A model generated the notes under the pieces. The model was not told the origin of the DNA. It made no database searches and saw only the letters and a program-made list of their open reading frames with translations. Shown here one piece after another: positions 33,883-44,968 of a DNA stretch of 64,000 nucleotides; within the stretch, counting starts at the first letter, position 1; the number at the start of each line of letters is the position of its first letter. Both the position numbers and the translations under genes were made by a program. The stretch is from Bugula neritina (taxonomy: Eukaryota > Bryozoa > Gymnolaemata > Cheilostomatida > Bugulidae), in assembly GCA_964035545.1 (NCBI GenBank), contig OZ037765.1, positions 34,919,504 through 34,983,503 on the forward strand, written 5' to 3'.

Positions 33883-35517
33883 TCATTCCAGGGAAGGCGG
33901 TGTGCTCACTGGTGGACTATTAAGTTCCACAGGTGGTGTTACAGGTCTGCTAGTGACTGGTATTTCTTTGTTTTGCTTTTTCCTGATTTCTCCGGATGGA
34001 GCCCCTCCCCTGGGGGGGTTTTGCACTTCTGGACCCGGCTCGAGTTTGGGAAGTGATGTCGTCAGACCTGGCGTTGGAGACGGCGGACGCACTTCCGTTA
34101 ATGGAAGTGGTCTTTCATTCCTTGCCAAATATTCTGCCCGCAGCATGACCACCTCATACTCGGGTCCATGCCGCTGCCGCCCGTGTGTTGTTGTTTGCCT
34201 CCGGAGCTCTAACAATGGGGGGGGGGCTTCTCCCACTGCATCTGGGCTAGCCCAATACGGTTTCAAGCAAGCCTCATTCTGGATAGACACCTGTCCTGAG
34301 CGCTCTATCATATACGTATGGTTGGGCATCACCTCAACTACCACGTAGGGTCCCACAAACTTAAGCTGTAATTTAGTCGCCTGTCCGCGATGCCTACCGT
34401 AGTTGACCATCCACACCCAGTCTCCAACTTGGTAGAGGGGTGGTTCTTCAGAGTCCTCACGCCACACCTGCCACTGCTTCTCCCGCAGCATTTCGTGTGC
34501 AGTCTTCATCTGCTCCACTAGTTCACTGGCGTATTCATGGACCAAGCAGTCTTGCTCAGAAACATGGTAGGTGAGGAGGTCGGGCACCCGGGTCTCTCTA
34601 CCGAGCATCAGGAGGTTGGGAGTCCCACCAGTACTGATGTGTGGCGTGCTACCGTATGTGCGCATGATCTGCGGCAGCACTGCATCCTATTCCTCTTGAC
34701 TACGCCCGAGGAGCAGACTCCGGAGTGCATCACCCAACACCCGGTTATTGTGCTCCACCACTCCATTCCCTTGCGGGTGGTACGGAGTGGTCCTGCTCTG
34801 ATTTACTCCCCAGAGGCGGCAGAGGTCGCTCATCAGCTGAGACTGAAATTGAGCCCCCTGATCCGAATGTATTCGTTCTGACAAGCCGAAGTAACAGAAT
34901 ACATTTTGATTCAGCGCCCTGGCCACCGTCAGAGCCGACGCGTCTGGAATAGCCAGGGCGTCGGCCCACCTAGTAAAGTGGTCGGTTAATACTAGGATCC
35001 GGCTGTTTCCTCTGGGGGTTGGGGGTATGGGTCCGACTAGGTCAACAGCTACCACTTGCCACGGCCATCCAGCATATAACCTCCGCCGTCCCGCTTCACC
35101 AGGGAGACAACCATGCTTACTGGCCTGGCATATTTCACACTGTCTCACTCTGAGTTGTACGTCACGCAGTATCCTAGGCCAATACCACCGGAGCTGTAAT
35201 TTGGCGAGCACCCTTTGGACCCCTGCGTGAGCCTGTTTGTAGGTGTCCCATATCAACTCCCGGCAGATGGCAGCAGGGCAGATCACCCTCTTTCTCTCTG
35301 GGTGTCTGCCATTTGCGGCTAAAGTAATGGTCAGCAGACCATCTTGCCCAATTCTCAGTGAGTCCCAACGTTGACAGTATAGCCGGAACTCGGCGCACCC
35401 CTGTCTCAGTTGCTCCTCGCTGGGTCGCCGTCCTTCCGTTTTGGCCCGATACACGTCGGCTACCACCCCAGGAAGGTTTTCTTGGAGTTTCCTTAGCTCT
35501 CGGACATTACCGGTCAA
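33883..35517 (-). pseudogene. Gypsy II integrase
   Basis: The H2C2 domain (HAGVQRVL .. CEICQASKHG) precedes a core with D in AVDLVGP, D in HSDQGAQF and a C-terminal PQGNGVVEHNN glutamate. A frame change at about 34683 separates the core from the tail, whose GDWVWMVNYGRHRGQATKLQ segment matches the Gypsy integrase GPY/F region. Confidence 0.88.
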
Positions 35518-35706
35518 AACAGGGTTGGCGCGTAGGTTTTTTACTACCTCTGGAGGTTTGTCAGCCTTCTACTTGAGCTGACCCTGGTCCCAGCCATACT
35601 CAACTCTTGGATGGACCAGTGCCTCCAACTTGGACTGTGGAGGACCTATGTCTCTCCTCTTGATGTTGAGACACTGTCTACATCCCCCGTCTGGTCGTCG
35701 ACTCAG

Positions 35707-36268
35707 TCAATCTGCATTGGCGTGCTTCTTACCGGGTCGGTGCTCGATCCGGTAAGAGAACTTGGCTAGGATCTTGAGCCACTTGGCGACCTGGCTAAAC
35801 GGTTCTGCTCTCTTACAGAACCAAATCAAAGAGGCGTGGTCCGTACGCAGCCCGAACCGTCTGCCATACAAATAAGGTCGGAAAGGCTTCACCGACTTGA
35901 TTACTGCCAGCAACTCCTTGCGGGTCGTGCAGTAATTCCGTTCAGCGGGTGAGAGAGACTTACTATAGTAAGCTACTACTACTTCTCGGCCTTCCTGCAC
36001 TTGTGACAGCACAGCGCCAACATTCTGGTCACTGGCGTTCGTATCAAGGATATACTCCAGAGCCGGTTCTGGGTATGCCAAAATGGGCGCCGCTAGCAGG
36101 TAACCCTTGAGGCAGTCGAACGCCCTTTGTTTGATTGGAGACCACTGCCATGTTACTCCCTTTGCGGTGAGCCGATTCAACGACTGTGCTATCCCCTCAA
36201 AGTCTGGTATGTATTGCCGGTAATACCCTACCAGACCCAGGAATGTCCGGAGTCTGGTCAAATCCTGG
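35707..36268 (-). pseudogene. Gypsy II RT thumb and RNase H
   Basis: Begins LRTFLGLVGYYRQYIPDF, then RNase H ([35 protein letters not shown]). Ends in a stop after KKHANAD. It is separated from the RT palm by the 4.2-kb insertion. Confidence 0.88.
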
Positions 36269-36494
36269 GGGGTAACCCTTTCGCGATCAACTTTAAAGTT
36301 ACGTAGTTTTATGCCTCGTTTGAGTTTATCGCGAAATTTGTTAACAAATTTTGCATAACTTTCAATTTCATTATTAAAAAGTTACACTTGATTTTGGCCT
36401 TAAATAAACTGGGTAATATAATTTTTTAGGAGTATTTTCTATTATAAAAAGCTTCGTAAAGTGACGGGAGACCTTAATTCTAGCTAAAATCAGT

Positions 36495-37371
36495 CATTTC
36501 AATAGACCATGTAAAACTCAGCCAATCAGCGAAGTGTACCAGGTCAATGTCTTACCATTGTAACTGATATAAAATTCTGCAAGTTCAATTGCAAAATGCA
36601 TGCTTCTAAAAGCTAGTTGTGCAACTTTTTTTTCATGCATTATTTAATTTCATATCTTAAATTGATGACTCTTGAAATGATTTTTTAAAATGTCTAAATT
36701 AAGTGTTTATAAAACGCAAATAAAAATTGCATGTCTAGAAAAATGACCTGGTACACTTTTGCAACTTAAAGCCAATTATTACATAACTGCCAGCTTAGTA
36801 GTTATTTGTTGTTGCAGCTTGAATGGGTTATTGTTTAGCATTGGAAGCTTGCAGTAAACATCTGTGAACTTGGTACATGACTTTGATTGGCTGGTTTTTG
36901 AATGGCCCTTTAGTATATGCATCTGGATGGCTGGGTAGTGTAGACTCCGCCTACATCTAGCTAATGTACAGTAGCCAATCCACAGTAGTATTACAAAATT
37001 TCTGTTTAACAAATGAAATATTCTGGTCATTTGTTTTGTACTTTACAATAGTAAATATTCTATTCAACTAGAATTTTATTGTATGTAAGCCAAGGGAACT
37101 ACTAAGAGGTTAAATCAACCACCCATGCTGGTAATATTGTTGCTCGCAGTAATAGCAAGTCCACACCGTATAAATATACACAAAAGCTAGTATGTGCAGC
37201 TTATGAATGCTGAAATGACCCCATTTCTTACTTTCAATTTGAAAAAAATTGTATTACATTTTCTGCCACTTCTGCACCAGGAACTTGTTTTCCTTTTAAA
37301 TTTTGAAAATAGTAGTCAGTTTCTATAGCAGTCAACATCCACAACGTAAGCTTTCAAATAAACTATAAATA
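36495..37371 (+). repeat. Long inverted arm, left
   Basis: About 880 bp, nearly identical to the reverse complement of 39110-40000; one shared 83-codon open frame differs at a single residue. No known domain; that ORF is probably not a gene. Confidence 0.9.
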
Positions 37372-38473
37372 TATAGTAGCATATTGGCTTTGAAAGCTCA
37401 GAGGGATGTTCAGCTTCTCTCTTGTTGGAAAAACTATTAGATTGTTCAGTTCTCTTGCTAAAATATCTAATGTGTTTTTGAAGGTTTTGCTTGCTAGCAA
37501 TCTAGAGATATAAAAAAGGCCAGCAAGTATTTGAAACAGTAAACCTTGACGCAGCTTCATCAAAGCCAATAAAAGTTCATCTTGTCTTGTTAACTTTTTT
37601 TGGAGAATAAGAACTTTCATTTTCGGACATATAAATCTAAATATAGAAAATAAAGAATGAAAATTAAATTATGATTCAAATTATATTGTATGTGCTAAAT
37701 AAATTTTGTGCTTAGTTTGTATTCATTCAGCAGTTTTTACACTCTGGTAAGTAGCTTCAGTTATATTTTGCAACAACTATGAAGTTCAAGAACTGCTAGC
37801 TGAAGGCTTGACTCAATATATCACCATCCAAACAGAATGTAATGTGTGTCAACATGTGTTACATAATACTGTAACAGTACATGGTAAGCTAGTTGTATGA
37901 ATACATGCTTTGAATGAAGTTATGAGTTTAAACAAATACTGTGGACAAACAATTATTACTTCATTTTATAATTATACTATAACTAATTCAAACCCATATT
38001 ATTTCTAGAATAGCATTTAATAATGTTTCTGAATAAGTGAAACTAGTAACAAGTGTAAACCATTTTAGTTTTAAACACTGAGTTAGTTTCAGCTAAAAAT
38101 TAAATTAGGAGGCCACTTTTGATAGGCTTTAAAATAACCAAGGAAAATTTAAGTCAAAACAATTTACTTTTCCTAAAGAAAGTGAGTCAATTTGTCCTCA
38201 AATAAAATACTGCTGCTTGTTTAAATAAAACCCTAAACTAAATAAGTCAAAGCATACAGATGACCACTGTGGTATTTATGAATATCTTACATAAAACAAC
38301 ATCTTTAATAAAAAATGTATGAATGATGTACTCACACTGCAACAAATTTAATTAAAATTACAGTTTTACTACACATCAAACTTAATCAATGTAGAAATTT
38401 TAGCATAGTGAGACTTGCATTGTTTATTTGTAATAAACCATAGTTTATCTTTGCAATAAGAAAATCATAATTT

Positions 38474-38866
38474 TCACCTTGCTAAAAAATAGTATAGAGA
38501 ACGTGTAGGTATTCCAGTATAGAATTTAGTTTGCTCATCTGTAGTGGTGAAAGTTTTAAAAACTTTTACTTTTTCAATAGCTGCTTTTAGTTTAAACGTG
38601 GATCTTTTTGAGCCTTTTCTTCCAACTTTTGATTTTCGTCTATCAATAGAATGTGCAGATCTTTTTTTTTGAGTAGTTGATGATTCTGGTAACTCAGTTA
38701 CTTCTGATGAAGTCTGACTATGAGGATGGCTGTCAGATGAGTTCTGTTGCTCTATATCAGCTGACTCTGTTGATAACGTTTTCTGTTCGCTTCCTTCACA
38801 TGTTTCATTAAAACCACTGTTTTTTGTTCGTCTTACATTATATGCTTTAGTGCGTTGGTAACCCAA
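38474..38866 (-). CDS. Possible transposase N-terminal exon
   Basis: 130 codons in the 1.7-kb spacer between the arms. Ser/Lys-rich, then FKTFTTTDEQTKFYTGIPTR, which resembles the segment before the helix-turn-helix of DDE_Tnp_4-type transposases (compare KFYTGLP). No DDE core follows in the window, so this is a truncated source or a spliced exon. Assignment is tentative. Confidence 0.35.
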   Translation of the reverse strand: MGYQRTKAYNVRRTKNSGFNETCEGSEQKTLSTESADIEQQNSSDSHPHSQTSSEVTELPESSTTQKKRSAHSIDRRKSKVGRKGSKRSTFKLKAAIEKVKVFKTFTTTDEQTKFYTGIPTRSLYYFLAR

Positions 38867-39109
38867 ATGAAAGGTTGGAGTTGTATTTTGCTCAGTGGGC
38901 TGACCATGCTTATGATTATGATAGTCTGCTGTGCTCTCTGTAATCTACAGCCACCATTGGTGACTGATGAAATTTAGAATTTGAAGTAAAATGTGTTATT
39001 TTTACCTGTGCCATTTTATAGAAATCTATATCTAGTTTTTATAATATAACATTCTTGTAATTTTTCATCATAGCAAGAACTAAATTTCATTGTTTCTACA
39101 CTAATATTT

Positions 39110-40000
39110 CATATATTTATAGTTTATTTGAAAGCTTACGTTGTTTATTGTGGATGCAGTTGACTGCTGCAGAAACTGACTACTATTTTCAAAATTTAAA
39201 AGGAAAACAAATTCTTGGTGCAGAAGTGGCAGAATATGTAATACAATTTTTTTCAAATTGAAAGTAAGAAATGGGGTTATTTCAGCATTTATAAGCTGCA
39301 CATAATAGCTTATGTGTATATTTATACGGTGTGGACTTGCTATTACTGCGAGCAACAATATTACCAGCATGGGTGGTTGATTTAACCTCTTAGTAGTTCC
39401 CATGGCTTACATACAATAAAATTCTAGTTGAATAGAATATTTACTATTGTAAAGTACAAAACAAATGACCAGAATATTTCATTTGTTAAACAGAAATTTT
39501 GTAATACTACTGTGGATTGGCTACTGTACATTAGCTAGATGTAGGCGGAGTCTACACTACCCAGCCATCCAGATGCATATACTAAAGGGCCATTCAAAAA
39601 CCGGCCAATCGAAGTCATGTACCAAATTCACAGATGTTTACTGCAAGCTTCCAATGCTAAACAATAACCCATTCAAGCTGCAACAACAAATAACTACTAA
39701 GCTGGCAGTTATGTGATAATTGGCCTTAAGTTGCAAAAGTGTACCAGGTCATTTTTCTAGACATGCAATTTTTAATTGCGTTTTATAAACACTTAATTTA
39801 GACATTTTAAAAAATCATTTCAAGAGTCATCAATTTAAGATATGAAATTAAATAATGCATGAAAAAAAAGTTGCACAACTAGCTTTTAGAAGCATTCATT
39901 TTGCAATTGAACTTGCAGAATTTTATATCAGTTACAATGGTAAGACATTGACCTGGTACACTTCGCTGATTGGCTGAGTTTTACATGGTCTATTTGACCT
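39110..40000 (-). repeat. Long inverted arm, right
   Basis: Partner of 36495-37371. The arms plus spacer would form a very large hairpin in single-stranded DNA or RNA. Confidence 0.9.
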
Positions 40001-40464
40001 CTCAGAACCGCCATTTCAAAATTGAAAACTCAAAATGATGAAATTAATTTATAATATGATTCAAAATATAGTGACTTCAACATTTCAGTTTATTTAAATG
40101 TTCTTCTAAATGTAATCTGAATAAAATAAACTGGCTCTATATAATTTGACAGCAGTTTCTTGAATTTGAAAGTAACGTTAAAATTTACCGATGATTTTGA
40201 AATTTAGGGATTAAATTGAAAAGCAAATAGCTGACTTGGTAGCTCTTCATTTCATTAAACTTAATGGCTATAATTATCCCAAAATTATTAAGCTGCACCA
40301 TCAACATTATTTACAAAAACTTTTAGGCTATTCGGTTGAAAACTGGAAGTTTGAAGTAAGCGCTATCGTTTATATACGTAAAAGACCATATATGGTCCAT
40401 TGATCTGTGGATAGTGTCGCTTTTAGGGACATATATGGTCCATTGACCGCGTAAGGGGTAACCC

Positions 40465-41639
40465 AGTCCGCTATAGCCCGTACCTTTTCAGGATCAGTCG
40501 CCACGCCGTTTTGGCCGACGACGTGCCCAAGGAACTTAACCTCCGGCTGCAAGAGAGCGCACTTGGAAGGTTTCAGCTTCAGACCGGCACCCCTGAGTCT
40601 TTCGAAAACCTCTCTCAGACGGCTGACATGTGTCTTGAAGTCTGGGGAGATCACGATGATGTCATCGAGGTAGATCAGCAGTGTCTTCCAGTGGAGTCGG
40701 CTGAGGACTTGTTCCATAAGTCTCTGGAAGATGGCCGGGGCGGAGGTCAACCCAAACGGCAACACCTTCCACTTCCATTGTCCGTCCCGCCTGATGAACG
40801 CCGCCTTCTCCTGGGTGTTGGGACTCAGGGGGGGGGGCTTGCCAATATCTGCTCAACAAGTCTAAAGTACTGAAGTACTTGCTGCCGGCTAAGGCGTCCA
40901 GGGATTCATCAATCCGAGGTAAAGGGTAGGCGTCCTGTATGGTTACGCTATTTAGTTTGCGGTAATCCACACAGAAGCGCTAACTGCCGTCTATCTTCTG
41001 GACCAAGACGACCGGCGAGCTCCATGCACTATGAGCTGGCTCTATGAGGCCGCGGTTCAGAAGATGTCGGACTTGTCGGCTGACCTCCTTCTTCTTCTCC
41101 GGCCCTAACCTGCGCGTGGGTTGCCGGCTAGGAACTGTTCCCCCAGCCAGCGGTATCTCATCACGGACAGCTCGGGTCAGGCCCATGTCATGGTCCCCGC
41201 TGCTGAACACGTCGTTGTACTCGCGTAGCAACTTCGCCATGTCCTGGTGTTCCTTGTTGCTCGCGCAGCCACCACAGGCTGCCTCATACAACTCCTTGAC
41301 ATGAGGTGGGACAGTTCCCCGCCCTTTAGACGGGAGCTGCCGGGGACTCTTCGTCGTGTCTCCCAGCGGCGGTCCCACATCTTCTTCTTGAACAGAATGG
41401 AAGCGGCCCAGCATGGACCCTGCCGGTAGCTTTACTGACTCCGTGAATGGGTTGACGCACTGCACCAAGATCTCTCCTCGTGCAGTCAGCCGATTGAGGC
41501 TGCTGGCGAGTTGGATTCTATCGTGCGCACCTTCCACCACCCCCAACCCGGAGATCTGGCTACTGTTCACCGTACAGTGGATAGTAGCCCGGGAGCGGCC
41601 TGGTATCGTACAGTTCCGTACTACCTGCACGCCTCCCAA
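40465..41639 (-). pseudogene. Gypsy II RT N-part and palm
   Basis: RT opens around RPTRRLGPEKKKEVSRQV, reaches PVVLVQKIDGS and, after a stop and frame changes, [18 protein letters not shown] and the catalytic [11 protein letters not shown]. Both aspartates are intact, but several frameshifts break the ORF. It runs into the 4.2-kb insertion after VRAIADWVTP. Confidence 0.88.
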
Positions 41640-41839
41640 TAGGGGACGACCAAACTTATCAACACAGGTGAGTTCCCTGCCATCGCAGATTTATTGAAAA
41701 CAATGCGACACCCGTGACGTTTCAAGAATGGCATCCCAAGGATAGCATCTTCCTTAAGCTAACTGACGATGAACGTCTCCTGGATGGCCTGGTCTCTAAC
41801 ACGTCCGGTCAGTTCTATTATGCCATAGAAGGGAATGTT

Positions 41840-43266
41840 CTACCCATCTGCCAGGGTGCCATACTCCCCGTCATATGGCTCTAGCTCACTCCTGACCTTA
41901 GCACTGAGAGTGTCGAAAAGTTGGCGGCTTATGAGGTTCGTGGTGCAGCCAGAGTCGAGTAGGAAAGTGGCAGCTTTACCTGCTATTTTGCCGGGTAAGA
42001 AGTAGCTGTTCCCATGAGGCTGTGTCCGTACCCTCTGTAGCTGCACCCTGATAGGGGACACCTCTCTCGCTGTAGGTCGGGGAGGTGGTAACCGGTGACG
42101 GTTGCAGACTGTTCGCGGAGGGAGGAACGGCACGCCTCTCGGCGTCTGCGCCGATTCCCGCTTGGACTCTAAGATCGGCAACCCGTCAAATGTGTTGCGG
42201 AGTGGCATGGAAAAGGTATTCGGTGAGTGGCCTTGATAGCCTACCCGCCGTGGATGTTGCCATTCTTGTGTGTCAGCATGTGGCACCCTGCGGGGTGGTA
42301 TGCGTTTCTTCTTCCCTGTATGGTTAATCGCCGGCCCGCAGTTGGCGGGAACATCTGCGGGCCGCGGTAGTTTAACCCTTGGAGCACAAGGGGGCAGTAT
42401 CTCTGGAAGTGTCCAGGTCTTCCGCATTCCCAGCAGAGGTTGTTTATGGTGACTGGTGATTGCGCCAGCGGCCCTAGAGGCTCGCAGGCGGTATCTACCG
42501 GGTCTCTGGGGGTCAATACTGACACTAGCTTGGCTAGCATGTTGGTCAGTTGTGCGACCTTCGATGCGGCCGTTAGCTGTCCCACATTGGCAGGCGCGGG
42601 GTCCCGCATTTGAATCGGTTTGAGCAGCAAACAGCTCTATGTCCACTTGGCGAGAGATCCCGTAATTTTTATGCATGTGGTTCGCCAGAAGACATGTTTC
42701 CCCTTCAGTGAGGGAACTTTCGACCGTGGTAACTCCTCTCGCCAGAAACTGGTGATGGAGTCCTAGGTCATTGACGGACTGCACAAAGGCATCATAGGTA
42801 TACCTTTCACGGTTCGCTTGGAGCAGGTCGTTGTATGCAATCTGTGCCAGTTTCATCACCGTGGCAGCATGCTCTTGTAGCGAGGTGTGAGGATCACGCC
42901 GCAATCTTTGTATCCGGGCCCGAGCGTCGATGGCGGAGATGCCAAAACGGCCCGCAGGGAAGCAAAGATACTGTTAATGTCAGGTCCCAACCCGTAGGGT
43001 TTGGCCTTATCCACCAACGACATTCTAAGCTTCAGCAGGGCCACCCTAGGCGGCCACTGTGCGACTTCCATCACATCATTAAACTTTTGGATAAACTGTT
43101 CCACTTCTTCTTCGCCCATAAAAGTGGGTGCCTTCAATCGGTATCTATCGTCATTCAGCTTCCTAGGAGCTCTCCTCTCTTCTATTACAAGGTTTACAGG
43201 AACAACATTATCGTCATGCTCACCTTCTGCCTTTTGGGTGGGTAGTTCAGCACTAGCCGTTGCCAT
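41840..43266 (-). pseudogene. Gypsy II gag, zinc knuckle and protease
   Basis: Gag starts at ATG 43264-43266 (MATASAEL) and contains a retrotransposon gag core (PTFMGEEEVEQFIQKFNDV). Frame changes follow. A CCHC knuckle CWECGRPGHFQRYCP lies in about 42241-42630, and a retropepsin-like site FLLDSGCTTN near 41900-42000. Confidence 0.82.
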
Positions 43267-43301
43267 CTCTGATGTGCACACAATCCCACCGCTGCCACCA
43301 C

Positions 43302-43684
43302 TGTTGTAGTTTTGAACTTGTGGAGTTTACCAGTGTGTATTATCAATTAGCACATTAGCTCCAATCTAATAAATCTCACAAAGTAGTAGCTGAGTAATTG
43401 AACATTATATTTATAAAGTTAAGTACAAAAGAAAAACATTACAATTATTATCTATTTACAGTAGTACACATTCACGATAAGTGCTTTCAACTCGCGTCCT
43501 TGCTCACAACAACAACTAGCCGCGGGAACTCTCATTAATTGTTATCCTGACCCCAAACTGTTCCTATTGGATAGTTCATTGTGATCAGGTCACCACCACG
43601 TGCATGATGATTGCAGCATCTTCAGAACGGGGGAACAGCACTTTCCCCTTTTCTATTATACAGGTGACGTCACAAACCACCACA
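43302..43684 (-). repeat. Gypsy II 5' LTR
   Basis: 383 bp; CRE palindrome TGACGTCA at 43665-43672. Followed by the TSD CTTT (43685-43688). Confidence 0.92.
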
Positions 43685-43920
43685 CTTTTGCCTGATTTAT
43701 AACTGCTTGTCCCAGTCATAGCCAGTTTTATATTGTAGGCTGCAATAAGTAAGGGCAGGTTGTGGCAGCAAGAGAATAATCTTTTCTTGTTGTCTCCAGT
43801 TGATACTGTATTTGGCAGGTTATCCCTGTTAAAACAGTAGTCATACACTTATCACAATAACCCCCACAAGTAGTTGTGTAGAGGCAACGTTAGATCACTC
43901 GCATTACCGCGAAAAAATTC

Positions 43921-44052
43921 TCTATATGAGGAACAGGTGGCTGTGAGATGATGGTGGTTGTGAGGAGCAGGTGGTTGTGAGGAACAGGTGGTTGTGAGAA
44001 ACAGGTGGTAATTGTGAGAAACAGGTGGTTGTGAGGAACAGGTGGTTGTTAA
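43921..44052 (+). repeat. 17-bp minisatellite, about 8 copies
   Basis: Same AGGTGGTTGTGAGGAAC unit as 31152-31403. Confidence 0.92.
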
Positions 44053-44752
44053 GAAAGAGTTGCGTTCATAGCAGATAAAGTATTTACAGTATTTAATTAT
44101 ATCTCATAACTAACATTTCATTACTTGTAGATGTTTGTGTTATGATAACTTACCTACAGGGAAGTGCAGAATAATATATAATGACTCTGCTTTATATCAT
44201 CTGAAGCTGTGCGGTATATATTTATTTATTTATTTACTTTTTTTTTCTTTTTTTTTTTTTTTCTCTCCTGGCAGTAGCTAGCTATTGAGCTTCGAATCAA
44301 AGCATAATTAACTATATTCTTATCTCGTAGACAAAATGGTTTTCTTACTTACTACTGATAATCTAAACAATTGTTCATACACCACTGCATCTCGATAAAG
44401 GAGCCAAAGCGCTCCGAGTGAGATTAATTAGATGAGATGAGATAAGATTATATTATACATTACTTAGAACTATTTCAGAGTATATAGAATATTGTGATTG
44501 ATTGTTACTCTCTACTATACAGTAACTTGGTGAGTAAATCAATATGATTATTATTATATTATACATATTCTACACTTTAATGTATTGTTACTAACTACTG
44601 TAGTTGTCTCACCATGATCTTATACACTCCTATGTTGATTAATAACTCATATACCTATAGTTAGGATTCGAATAAAGACTAGTATGGTATTTAAATATTA
44701 GTAAAAGAAAGTTGACTCATTATTTAGTAGATCTGGTTTAAAATACATTGTC
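44053..44752. other. Non-coding upstream of gene B exon 2
   Basis: AT-rich, with a T/C-rich tract at about 44238-44266. The 3' end (TGGTTGTTACAG) is the acceptor of the exon carrying the gene B start. Confidence 0.5.
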
Positions 44753-44817
44753 ATGGTTGTTACAGATGAGAACGAAGAGTATTGAATACAACTAGAGCTG
44801 TAACCTGTGACTACAGA

Positions 44818-44968
44818 ATGGGTCAACGTAAATCTCTACCTCAGCCTACACCTACACTTAGACATAGTCCTAGACCTACCCCTGCACCTCGAACTCTACC
44901 AACACCTACACCTAGATCTCGACCTCCACCTCCACCTCCACCTCCACCTCCACCTCCACCCCCACTAA
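44818..44968 (+). CDS. Gene B exon 2: MGQRKS start and proline tract
   Basis: 50 codons plus one base, phase 1, donor GTTAGT. Same [12 protein letters not shown] start as gene A, then a run of about 14 prolines from a CCTCCA repeat. The proline part has diverged by repeat turnover while the first ten residues are unchanged. Confidence 0.6.

Larger units (their letters stand above)
36279..40454. mobile_element. 4.2-kb DNA-transposon-like insertion with 10-bp TSD
   Basis: Splits the Gypsy II RT. Flanked by GGGGTAACCC on both sides (36269-36278 and 40455-40464). Ends form a short imperfect TIR (TTTCGCGATCAA against TTACGCGGTCAA). The right end holds two subterminal CATATATGGTCCATTGA repeats. 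A 9-10 bp duplication would suit a Mutator-like element. The interior holds a second structure with about 880-bp inverted arms. Confidence 0.78.
31880..43684 (-). mobile_element. Gypsy II: LTR retrotransposon with nested 4.2-kb insertion
   Basis: LTRs of 383-384 bp (31880-32263 and 43302-43684), TG..CA ends and the 4-bp TSD CTTT (31876-31879 and 43685-43688). Minus-strand order: gag, zinc knuckle, protease, RT, RNase H, integrase, extra ORF. A G-rich polypurine tract adjoins the 3' LTR (32264-32280, minus strand). TGGTGGCAGC follows the 5' LTR, as in Gypsy I. The element is about 7.6 kb without the nested insert. Frames are broken in several places. Confidence 0.92.

Noticed and set aside
36779-39716. 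83-codon ORF present twice
   Set aside because: It arises from the inverted arms and has no recognisable domain; both copies reflect one repeat.
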